Position numbers and translations under genes: made by a program. The notes beneath the pieces are model-generated. The model was not told the origin of the DNA. It worked only from the letters and a program-made list of their open reading frames with translations, and searched no databases. From assembly GCA_956465555.1 (NCBI GenBank), contig OY101129.1, positions 620,001 to 684,000 of the forward strand: a stretch of DNA of 64,000 nucleotides. The letters are read 5' to 3'. Numbering within the stretch: position 1 is the first letter of the stretch; the number at the start of each line of letters is the position of its first letter. This document shows positions 29,102-39,686 of the stretch, piece by piece. Origin of the DNA: Nitzschia sp. pyKryTriq1 (taxonomy: Eukaryota > Bacillariophyta > Bacillariophyceae > Bacillariales > Bacillariaceae).

Positions 29102-31986
29102 CTAGTCTCTGGGCAGAGGAGGTGGGGATGCGGCGGCGCCGGTCATATCTACTCGACGAGGTGGTTTGGGAGGTCGTCCAGATGCTGGGTCTCCGTCTTT
29201 TTCAATGTTGCTCTTCTTCTTTGTCTTCTTTCCTTTTACACCAGTTTTCGTTTTCTTCTTACCCGAGTCCTCACTCATCTTACCAGAACCTTCACTCGAT
29301 TGGGAAGCAGTCGATTTTGCCTTTGTGACCTTTTTCTTTTTCTTCGTCGTCGCAGGGCCTTCTTCACCGTTGTCAGTTTTCTTCTTCTTCTTCTTCTTCT
29401 TACTCGCGGGCGTTACACCGTTTTTACCCCCAGCCGCTCCGTTGTTGTGGTTACTTCCCAGAAATCCCTCAACGCCACTGAATGTGTTCGATTTCGCGAC
29501 ACCTCTGGTGGCAGGTGGGGGGCGGACCTGTCCAGTCGGCGTGGACGGTCGACGACTGGCCCCAACCATACCCGCTAAGTCGCTACTTTTTGACATTCCC
29601 ACGCCACGTGAGGGGGGCGCAGATCGCCCATGGGCGCTAGAAGATTCTCTTCGCATCCCAAAATCCATATCGTCGGTACTCTTTGCCCTGCCTACGCCCC
29701 GTGTAGGCAGCCCATCGGCGGTGGAATGTCTTCTCGTCGGCAATCCGAAATCGATATCGTCGCTACTCTTCGCCCTACCAACACCCCTTGTAGGTTCTCC
29801 TGTGCTTCTTGTTGAACCAGGAAAGAAAAGGTCGTCATCCGCGCTCTTGTGTCTAGCGACACCACGTGTGGGTGTGGCGGGCGGAAAGTCGCTCTTTGCT
29901 CGTGCTGGTCGACTTGAGCTTGGCTCGAAAAAGTCGATATCATCTGAGCTCTTTGCTCTGCCAACGCCCCGGGCACCAGGTGGTCTTCTTCCTCGCCGCA
30001 CAGAACCTTCGTCCCTGACAGAATCATCCATTGACGAGAGCTTTATGTCCTTCATAGTACTAATATCAAGAACGGCACTCGGCCTAGGCTTTTGCCGCGG
30101 TTTGTCCATGTTCTCAAGTTCGGGTCTACTTAGATTGCTTTCTGTAGCCGTAGAAAGCTTTTCATTCTTGACTTCCCAGCCACTTTGTACCCAGACACAG
30201 TCCTTGAGGATCCGATAGATAATCCACAGAGTTGCAAGGCCAATTGCGCTTGAAAACGAGATGATTTGGATTTGGGTGGAATCAAGCTTGTCATCTGGTG
30301 GTACTTCACCCGAGGATGCCAGCACTGCCTCGTCTGATCCAATTCGTTTGACTTTGATACCGACAAGACCTGAGAATATTCCTCCTAGATTTGTCCGATC
30401 ATTGATGTCACCCGGAAGATATTGCTGCTTTTGAACCTCTTCCTTGTACTGATCGGTATTCTTCAAAAACGCATCGTCCAGTTCCTTCAGAAATTCTTTT
30501 TTATCGTCGCCGATTCCGTAAACAATGGCCTCAGAATGAACAATACCACGCTCTTGTAGACGTCGTTGACCAAACGCACCAACGGCACCACTGATCTCCT
30601 CTCGCCCCCGTAGCTGGCGCCTCCCTTCCACGGCCTGGCGAACTGTTACGCGGTGAGGCTGCGCATCGGAAAACTCGTCCAAGAAGTCATATGTCACTTT
30701 TTCCAGGTATTCGCGCTGGATGGGATTCAACACGGTTCCAAACGGGACACCAGAAAGAGTGACATCATACTGTTGCTCAAAGACTTCGTCCCCGGTAAAC
30801 ACAACATTGATATTGTTGTCCAGAGGACCGAGACCCTTTCGGTTATTGAGCTTTAGCATGAATTCGAGAATCAGCTCCCTGTCACTAAGAGACTGATAAT
30901 GCGAAAGCTGCACGTCACTATCGTACAAGTCGCATGCTCCTGCAATACCATACTCAGTACAGTCGTCTGCAAGTTGTGCATAACATGTTAGATATGGTGA
31001 CAAAATACTGACCTGAAAACTCCCAACCACAGATCGAGAATATGCTTACCTTGCGAGCCTAGGCTTTTCAGAGTGATGGTTTTGATTGCCAAACCGTATA
31101 CATTCACCCATCGGACCAAGTCTGTCTCGTTCGCCAGCAGCCTTTCGAATCCGGCGGACACTGCAGCATTGAGCGCGACGCGGTCGGTCCCCGCGTCAGT
31201 CGCAAACGGAAAAATCAACTCTGTTTGTGTTCCCAGAGTGTTGCACGGTTTCAGTACCCTATAATAGAGCTTCCCTTGAAACGCTTTGTTGGGAGTTCGA
31301 GCGGCCGTGAACTCAGCTCCGGTATCCATACTTTCCCCAACATTGAGTTGCAAAAAGTTATCTACTTGATACGAAGAGCCAGTAGTACCGCTGTCTGCCA
31401 TTTTCAGGTTGCCACTCTCCAAAGACACATAGAAAGTCCATACGTCGCCCTGATTGAACGAAACACTTCGTGTAAAATCCGCACGGGGTGCAATGGCCCC
31501 AAGACCATCCGGAGAGGGCACTGAAGTCGTCGACGCGAGTTCGATCCAATCGTTGGGATTCGAAGAAAAAGTATCGGATTTGATAACGAATATCTTGACG
31601 GCGCTTTCCTTGCTGGCTTCCATATTTGCAAACTCGATTCCCTGGATATCCACAGAGTTTGTCAAGGCCTGAACAGTAAAGACGGCACCAAAAGCGGCTG
31701 TTTCTCCATTGTAGAGAGTGTCGAGACTATTTCGTATTTGGCACGTTCCCGGTCCACCCGAAGCAAAAAGGCCAACGTCGGCCTCGCCGAGCGATCGCGA
31801 TTGATGCCCCAATCCATCGGAGTGGAAACCAGCAACAGAAGAATAACGAATACTCGCGTTATCATCAAGTATCCGTGGTTCTACACGGAGGCCAGTCTTT
31901 CGTTCTAATGCTTCCGACGAGGTTGCCACCGCTACCGCCACCAGCACCACCAATATCAGCGGGAGCTCAAAGACTCCTCCTCGCAT
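29102..31986 (-). CDS. Single-pass membrane protein, intact paralog of the LINE-split gene
   Basis: Exons are 31986-31050 and 30966-29102, with an 83-nt phase-1 GT-AG intron at 30967-31049. Joined, they give 933 aa. A signal peptide (GGVFELPLILVVLVAVAVA) opens the protein. A beta-rich ectodomain (about 80-300) and a second domain with DVTLSGVPFGT and IQREYLEKVT follow. One transmembrane helix (IQIISFSSAIGLATLWIIY) leads to a disordered cytoplasmic tail with about six repeats like TRGVGRAKSSDDIDF and Lys-rich blocks (KKKKKKKTD). The upstream frame extends to a TTG at 32112, but the first ATG is 31986. The architecture suggests a surface receptor or wall linker with a phosphorylatable tail. Function is unknown. 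Confidence 0.85.
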
Positions 31987-32984
31987 GCTGGGAGAACGGC
32001 ACCAAAAGAAGTATGCTCGGGAAAAAACTAAAGCAACCGCGGGTGCTACGAATACAGGAATAAGCTGAGGTCTTTGATGAGTATTTTTGGTGGCTCTAGG
32101 TGGCGGCGTCAATGCCTCGATACGGAAGATGAGAGATATTCAATACAAGCCAGCAATGTGAAACAGGTTTTTGCGATCGATGATTCCTACAACACAAAAA
32201 AGAAGTCATCCACCCCGCGATGACCCGCTTCTCTGTCTGTCAAACGATGGGCGGGGTCGTAATGTTGTATCACCATAACCGGTATGATACATACGGTACA
32301 GTACTATCGGCAAGATTTCTCTCTACTCTATGTTACTTCGCTTTAGGGCCTTCGAGTATTCGCCGGGGGAGGGCGGACATTGCCTTGAGGGCTTATGCAC
32401 TTGGCCCTGGACAGCATCAATGACCATGGGATTGAAGCATTCATTGGCTGAAAAGTTGCCAGCAGACATCATAAGCCGATGTTGTGACCCCCCCCGTCAA
32501 AAAGCGAGCGAAGAAGGGAGAACATCAATAAGAAGTAACCGCCAACCGCATCCACATGTCAATCGTACGAATCAATCAAACGTACCAAATCGGGGGCTGG
32601 CCGGCGCGCACCTTTCCTACAGTATCTACAGTACCGGTACCGGTGCAGTTCGTACAGGTATACCACCGGCTATCTGCACGACTACTGGTACCCGACTGAT
32701 GACTCTACCGTACTACCCGAGCACCGATCAATAATTACAGCACACTACAGCACACAGTCGTACTGCTACAGTTCCACAGACCGCCACTGCAACGAACGTA
32801 CCAGGTACACTATGTACTCGTACATCGAGTACATTATTTCTCTCGCTCTGCGCGTGCTCAGCAATAATGCTCAATGCGCCATTATGCGAGATGAGAGATG
32901 AACATTATTTATAATCTTTTTGTAGTTTGGCTCTCTGTACATCTCATTTGACCTAATTGTTTTGTCTTTTCATTATATCCAACA
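31987..32984. other. Divergent intergenic region
   Basis: No gene is seen. The region has GTACCGGTACC-type sequence near 32620-32660 (TACCGGTA at 32632) and GTAC-rich sequence to about 32830. Upstream of the next gene is an AT-rich stretch ending in pyrimidines, typical of a core promoter area. Confidence 0.5.
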
Positions 32985-34163
32985 ATGTTGACAAACCACC
33001 TCTCTCTTTTGTCGTCGGCTCTCTGCCTGGGGTCTTTACTTTACGCTCATGGTCAACTAACGGCTCGTTGTGGCGACTGTTGGTGTGCTCCTGGCGACGG
33101 AAACACTTGCCCTGCCGATGAGACGGGCATTGATTCCTTCGATGCTGATACATACTGTGTCCTCCCTTCATTTACGCTCACAAACAGTCCTTCTTTTTTG
33201 GAGCTCAAGAGTTCGGACGGATCCGACTGCTATCCTTTCACCGACAGTTTGGGATCTCTCAACAACGCTCCTCAAACCCAACTGCCAGCTTGTGTCGTTC
33301 CAAGCTCCACTGCAACCAGTGTATGTGCTTACAAATACAACCCAGCAGACACCACCTGCAAGGGTAGAGAGTACGAGGTCGTGACCTATGATTCCGAAGC
33401 AGATGCGGTCGCCGATGGGGCATCCGTCACCCACAGCGGTGGTAAGTGACAAGGAGATGGAAATCGTATTTTCTTTTTTCTCGGCCGGCGCCACCCTTGT
33501 CTCACCTCTCCTTTTTTCTTTTCGTAATATTTTATTTATATTCATCCAATCCGATCCAATTGAATGGTGATAGGCTGCGGTGTCTGTAGTTCAGCCCAGG
33601 ATCTCTATGTCCGTATTCGTGATTACGACACACTCGAGTCGAACAGCGTTCTTTGTGCGACGGTTTACACGTTGAGCACCGCTGCCGATCGATTTGACAA
33701 GTTGGTTCAATGCTACACAGACATGGGATTTACTACTCCCTGCGCTACGATGTGGGCACATCTAGGAGCCGCCAATGCCATTCAATGTGGTTCGGTTTGT
33801 TTGCCAGACTCGTCGGGAGTTACCAAGCTGAACGAGGATAATCCACCCATTTGTGAATTTGCGCCGTGCCTGGAATGCAGTCTCGATTTTCAGGCCGATT
33901 TCGACACAATCGCTGGACGAACCCTGTACAATAGTGGAATCACTGAACGTATTGTGCGTCCGTGTGATGTCTTTACTCGCATTGAGCATGATCACTGTGA
34001 GGGTACAACGGAGATTGGAGACGATCCGTGCATTCCCGGAGGACCTGCTGCTACTCAACCGCCCGGTGGCTCGCCTGGTACCAGCAGCGGGACCCACCCT
34101 GTAACGACTCTTGGACTTGGGGGTCTAGCAATGCTCCTGTGGAACACTCTCATGTTGGCGTAG
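32985..34163 (+). CDS. Cys-rich GPI-type secreted protein, copy 1 of 3 (GDCWC/CGVCS family)
   Basis: Exons are 32985-33441 and 33574-34163, with a 132-nt phase-1 intron, giving 348 aa. A signal peptide ends near YAHGQ. RCGDCWC follows directly, then DCYPFTDSLGS, YEVVTYDSEADA and, across the splice, THSGGCGVCSSAQDLY. The second half has LCATVYTL, CATMWAHLGAAN, FAPCLECSLDF, AGRTLYNSGI and FTRIEHDHC. The C terminus is a Pro/Gly/Ser-rich linker and a hydrophobic tail (LGLGGLAMLLWNTLML), as expected of a GPI-anchor signal. Two paralogs follow within 4 kb. I do not recognise the family. A disulfide-rich surface or wall role is inferred. Confidence 0.87.
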
Positions 34164-34433
34164 AGGGGAAATAGCGTCTTTGGACTTGCTTTTCGTGGTG
34201 ATACGACGATGATTCATTCTATGGTGAAACAGTTTTTAAAAGTAGTACTGTACTGTACTTGGCCACAGTGTTTTATTGCTGGGGATATTATCTGAATGGT
34301 CCTATCGTAGTCTCCTTCGTCATCGTCGAATTCTATTTTGTTGATGCTCGAGAGTCGAACAGTCGTTTGATGGAGTCTACACGAACGACACCACAGAAGT
34401 ACGAGTACAGCTCAAATACAGCCACCTGGTTAT

Positions 34434-35775
34434 TTAGCTCGCCGATGTGGTAGTCACCACGATAAAAGTCGCCAGGAGGAGAGAGAACAGCAAACTGGAT
34501 GTGGTCCCAGCTTGGACGAGACCCCCGGAACTAGCAGGTGTCGGTGTCGGCGCAAGGTCGGAACCTGAAGTAGGAGCTCCCACACAGGGATCATGTTCAA
34601 TCCGTGCAAACGAGCTACAAGCTTTGGCTGTTCCTTCATTGATCCCACTCCCTTCCAATGTTCGTCCCGACAATTTGGCAAAATTTTCATTCCATGCGGT
34701 CGAACAAGCGGGGCAAGGAGTCAAGGCACACTCGGGTGCTGGCCCATTGGTCTCACTTCCGGTTCCAGCATTGCAGGAATCCGAGCATTCAGAGACAGTA
34801 GCTGCACCATAGTGCGCCCATAGTAAAGAGCATTCGGCACTCAGACCAGCCTTTTGCGCACATTGCACTAAAGAATCAAATCGCGTGTCCTTATCTGGAT
34901 TCAATAGATAAGATACACCGCAAATCAATGTATCCGTCTCGAAATCATCAATGGAAGCCATCCGCCCCCATAGATCATAAGCATTACTGAACAAAAAGTC
35001 GGGGTAGACAAACAACAAAGTGTGAGAAGGATGAAAGATCAGACGCACTCGTCCACATAATTGCTTCCCGTTTGATCAATCCTGTCGTACCTACACACCC
35101 CGCATGCTAAAAGAAGAACAAAAATCAGTAGTCATGAGGGAGCAAAAAACTGTAGATCAGGCGGCATGCATTGTACGAAGAAGAACGGCTGTTCCCCCCC
35201 TGAATTTTCGAACATCCAGACGGGAGCTATAAACGCGTGAGCGAGTACGCACCTTTTTTGTGTGTGACCACAGCTCCAGCAGCCTCGGCTTCCGCGACAG
35301 TGTCAAAAGTCAATGCTTGGTAGTTTCGTGATTGACACGCTTGTCCTTCTTCATACAAAAATGCGCAGACGGTCTCTTCGGTGGACTCGGGGTACGCGCA
35401 CTGGGGCAAAGAGGATTTTGGATAATTTTCGAGTGGTCCTAGGGTGTTGGCAAAGGGATAACATTCCTCCCCATCCGCTGTCCGTAACTGCAGGTAGGGT
35501 GCCTCGGGATTGGTCAAGGTGAAGGTTTCGTATATTTTGAATTCTTCTGCTGGAAAGGTATCGGCAATTCCACTCTGATCGGCCGGACACTCGTCCAACT
35601 CGCCATCAAAGATACACCAGCAATCTCCACAGCGGGGCTTGAGCTCGGCACGGACTTGAACTACTCCCAGAAATGCAACGACAAGGCCCAAGAGCATGGT
35701 ACAAGTACTTGGAATACTCATCGAGCGTTGAAAGGACATCGTTGGGGCAGGTGTTGTGGGTTGTAAATGAACCAT
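34434..35775 (-). CDS. Cys-rich GPI-type secreted protein, copy 2 of 3, with a 16-nt microexon
   Basis: Exons are 35775-35253, 35106-35091 (16 nt) and 34986-34434, giving 363 aa with all phases matching. A later in-frame ATG at 35739 is an equally good start. The signal peptide (CTMLLGLVVAFLGVVQVRA) precedes RCGDCWC, ECYPFANTLGP, YQALTFDTVAEA and the tiny exon coding ACGVC. YDLWGRMASIDDFETDTL, CSLLWAHYGAAT, LTPCPACS, SGRTLEGSGI, FARIEHDPC and a hydrophobic GPI-type tail (LLFSLLLATFIVVTTTSAS) follow. It is convergent with copy 1 and divergent from copy 3. Reading through either intron meets stops, so both splices are needed. Confidence 0.87.
35091..35106 (-). other. 16-nt microexon of Cys-rich copy 2
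   Basis: An acceptor TTTTAG and a donor GTACGA flank the 16 nt CATGCGGGGTGTGTAG. It supplies the CGVC motif that copies 1 and 3 encode at the start of their second exon. The flanking introns are 146 and 104 nt. Confidence 0.85.
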
Positions 35776-36400
35776 CAACAAAAACTCCTGCGTGCGATGT
35801 GCGATCTGGTTATTGCTGGGCGGTGGCCATCATGATCTGCACGCGTGTCGGTCCTCACTTTTGGCCGTCTGCGGCGTATTCGAATATTTCGATTGCATCC
35901 GTCTGTTGCGAGGTCTCTAGTCTAATAAGTCGTACGATATGTCCTACGAATCTCTCGTTTTCCAAATTATGACTATTTTAGTTGTCTACTTTCTGCTGCT
36001 TCTTTCATGTTTCCAGACCCGCACTTTAGGTCATTTTTCGGAGTATAAATCGTGTTTAGGTCGGAGTGTAGTTCGTGTTTAGGTCGGAGTGTAATTCGTG
36101 CTTCTTGGTCTGTCTAGTTCATCGATATAGTCTAGTAGACATCGATCTCGTACTGTTGGAGTAACGAGTCGAGTCACGACGTCTGTACGTCGTTCGATGT
36201 ACGTCACAATCAATGATTCTCAACATCCGTCCTGTCAGAAAAGGTTATTGTTGTGGTTTTTGTTGTGGTTGTTGGGAGGGAGGGAGGAGGAGATTAGACA
36301 CAATCTTCCGATCGACGCCAGCCGGTATCGTTGTTATCGAGCCCATTAATAGATATAGAAAGGTAGATAGATATCGAGCCAGATAGAAGATTCCCTCGGA

Positions 36401-37535
36401 ATGAAGATTCAAGTCTTGCTGATGGTGCTTTTGCTGGTCGCGGTGGCAACGGCCGAGGAACTTGTTCTGAGGCCTCGATGTGGAGATTGCTGGTGTATCA
36501 CGTACGGGGAGGCCAATGAATGTCCCGACGGAACGGGGATTTCCGATACCTTCCCTGAAAGTTTTGCTATATATGATACCTTTGAATTGCTGAATGCCGA
36601 CGCCCCTTACCTGTATCTACGGACTTTGGAAGGAGAAGACTGCTACCCCTTTGCCAACACCCTGGGTACCTTGAATGGGTACCCGAGATCGTCACTTCCA
36701 CAGTGTGCTATTCCACCGCAAACATTTGATACAGTTTGTGCTTACAAATTTGAAAACGATGTCGAATGCAGTGGTCGTGGCTACGAAGTACTGACTTATG
36801 ATTCGGCATCCGCGGCAGAAGCCGATGGAGCGATTGTCACACATTCAGGAGGTACGATTTAGTTACTGCTGTATTGAGCTGCACCCAGGCAAGAAGTATC
36901 GCGAGATCCACTCTTATTTTCCATTTCTTACATGATCTTCTTTCATCTTCTTTTAAAAAGCGTGTGGCGTTTGCTCTAATGCTGCGGATTTGTGGGCTCG
37001 GATGAAGAACATAGATGACTTCGAGACGGAAACATTGATATGTGCGACTATTTTCATTCTTAGTCCCGATAGTGATGAGGAGAGATTCGATGGCTTGGTG
37101 GAATGCGCCATCAAAGCAGGACTTAGTCCGGAATGTGCTTTATTGTATGCTCATTTGGGGGCGGCCACGGCTGGCGATTGTAGTGGGGCCTGTCAAGCCA
37201 ATGCGTTGTCAGGGTCGACAGAGACAAATGAGGCGGAACCTGCGTGTGAATTGACTTCCTGCTTTGAGTGCCCGACGTTGTGGAATATGTTCTTTGATGA
37301 AATGGCTGGACGGACGATGGAACGATCTGGGATTACGGAAAATACAGCGAAACGATGTAGCTCCTTTTCACGAATGGAGCATAACCCATGCATTGGAGCC
37401 CTCAACACGGCGGATCAAGCGGACGAATCCTCCAAAACTGGGTCAAGCGTTGCTCACTCCGCCACGCGTATCACGACAATGACATCCATTGCGATGAATC
37501 TGGCTTCGTGGCTATGGATCATACTGCTCTTTTAA
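36401..37535 (+). CDS. Cys-rich GPI-type secreted protein, copy 3 of 3
   Basis: Exons are 36401-36851 and 36961-37535, with a 109-nt phase-1 intron, giving 341 aa. The signal peptide (MKIQVLLMVLLLVAVATA) precedes RCGDCWC, DCYPFANTLGT, YEVLTYDSASAAEA and, across the splice, THSGACGVCSNAADLW. MKNIDDFETETLICATIF, CALLYAHLGAAT, LTSCFECPT, AGRTMERSGI and FSRMEHNPC follow, then a hydrophobic GPI-type tail (MNLASWLWIILLF). It is closer to copy 2 than to copy 1 in the second exon (IDDFET shared). The 620-bp gap before it, shared with copy 2's promoter, contains a duplicated phrase CGTGTTTAGGTCGGAGTGTA near 36050-36090 and no gene. Confidence 0.87.
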
Positions 37536-37607
37536 AGTACAGTAGAGCACCAGGGCAATCGGCTCAACTGAAATGCATGTAAATTTCGAATTGTTGCCCT
37601 CAAGATA

Positions 37608-39686
37608 TTATCTCGTTGGATCCACTTCACTTTCTAAGCGAAGCGGCAATACCGGTGGTTGCTCGCTACCCCACAGGGTGATTCGTTCCGTTGGAGGATC
37701 AAGGGTGCTTTGACTGACGGTATCCGATTCCTCGAGAACTGCCTCACTGTCAAACCGTATCGGCAGCTCCGGAGGTCGCTCTGAGCCCCATCTTCGTGCC
37801 TTCTTGATCGATGGAGACATACCTGCAGATGATGATTCGGCATCATTGCTCTGATGCTCAGAATGACCTGTGCACTGGACTGCCGAGTTTGCTGGATCCA
37901 TCGCTGTTGATTCAATAAGGGGTGGTGTACCGGAAGCAATTGCGATGTTTAGTTCTGAATTCTCTGGGCAGTATTCCGCTGCGCTTCTGGCTTCGCTCTC
38001 CACACGCCGAGGTCTTAAAGGAGGTGAATCGGCAGCCCAATGCCCCAAACATGAAGGAGAGTGGAAATCGCTAACCTGAAAAATGGAAACATCCTCGCTT
38101 TTGATTCGGAGAGGGCGACTTGGAGGGCTGTCGGCGGGATAAGTCGTCGTCACTTTCCTTCGGCTAGATTCTCGTCTCGGCAGCTTTAGTGGCGTGGCAT
38201 CCTTCGCAGTTCCTTTCCACCGCGGATCCCCGACTGAGGGCATTCCTGGCCCAGACAAGTCTGACGTCGACACACCTAGGTCAGAGATAGTTCGACTGAA
38301 AGCATGGCGAAGTTGGGCAACAACCCCGCCTAAGAATCGACGTGTCTCCGTTTCCCTGCCGCCTGTGATTGGAGGAAAAACTACACCATTGCCTTCAGCC
38401 AATCTTTCACCGCTTTGGGTTGCATCATCAGCTTTCTTCCAAGTGGAGACCACAGGCTTTAAGAGCTCGCAACCCCAAATCATTTCCCAAGCGATGGTCT
38501 TCCCCTTCCGTCCCAGGGCTGTCTTCATCTGTCGCCGTCGACTGTAGATGAGAAAATTCCAGAAGCCTTGCAGCGGTAAAAAGAAGTAGCTCGTGCGATC
38601 GAGAGCGGTGCTCCAGGAGCCGCTGAACAAGAAGTACAGGGCTGATATTGCCGTGGGCCCAAATGTTAGCAGGAACCCGGCAATATACAACATGCCCTGT
38701 TGTGCCACAAGTTTAGACCTGTTCCGTTGTTGGGATCGAGAATCTTCCTCGCCAGAAAGAGAGTCTTTGCGTTTTTCAGTGTACGGCACCGCCTTGGGGA
38801 TCTGTTGTTGCGATCCAGTCCCATCCTCTTCGCACATTTCCGTACGCTCGACACCTTCCCATTCGTCCCCACAACTGCTGTCACAAGCCGGCTGGGCACT
38901 TTCCCGCTCAGACTCTATAAGCTTTTCAACCTTTCGAATTTCCCAATAGATAATGGACATGATGATCGAGTCAACAATAACTACGATTGCGATCGGGACA
39001 AGTAGCATCACTACCACAGCGAGGGAAGCATTGTCCCCCCTCTCACAATCCGATATTTCTGTCGTCGAACTCAGCAGCCACGTTTCGGTACAATCGGAAG
39101 GTAGCGAGGCGATCCAGCAGACTGGGCCGGCATTATTGTACATACCAAGGGAGAGAGGAACAATTGATGCAACAATGCAAATCACCCATAGCCACAGCTG
39201 AAGATGAACCACTATCTGGCGAATTTGTCGCTCCCTCCAGCAGTATCGGATCACCAAAAAGAAAAGGATGGCCAGAGAGCCATTGAAAAAGAGCGAGGTT
39301 GTCCCCCCCAATTGAATGATGAAGGACTGGAAGGTACATGATGCCTGTGTTCCTCGATTGGTTCCCCACATATAATCGAGATACGACGGCGAAACCCATG
39401 TGCCAAGAAACCAGCCACTGCAGAAAACAAAATTATCGACCCGAACAAATACATTTTTTAGGAAGCACACCGAATTGGCGCACACGCGGATGCCTAATTA
39501 TCTTACTTACAAGGAAAACAATATATCTCCGACGCTTACAGAACACAATACCTGCGAGACGGCATTTGCTCCTTTTGCACTCCGGAAGTCTTTAATAACT
39601 TCGGCAAGGATAACAGAACTGCCAATAATGCTGATACACGCCGATATCTTTGGCAGGTACACCTCTGTGAACGGTGGAGTATCCAT
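37608..39686 (-). CDS. Seven-transmembrane G-protein-coupled-receptor-like protein
   Basis: Exons are 39686-39511 and 39417-37608, with a 93-nt phase-2 intron, giving 661 aa. Hydrophobic helices include ISIIGSSVILAEV, VSVGDILFSFGWFLG (across the splice), TTSLFFNGSLAILFFLVI, LQLWLWVICIVASIVPLSL, LAVVVMLLVPIAIVVIV, GMLYIAGFLLTFGPTAISAL and YFFLPLQGFWNFLIY. Spacing and the final NFLIYSRRR resemble cAMP-receptor-like or secretin-like GPCRs of protists. Loop 3 is long, acidic and Ser-rich. The 330-residue cytoplasmic tail has four spaced repeats (PP..P.R..SE). The ligand is unknown. It probably couples to heterotrimeric G proteins at the plasma membrane. Confidence 0.85.

Noticed and set aside
29166-30218. 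350-codon plus-strand frame opposite the membrane protein paralog
   Set aside because: It is the mirror of the Lys-rich and AKSSDD repeat tail; the Phe-rich translation is an artefact of lysine codons.
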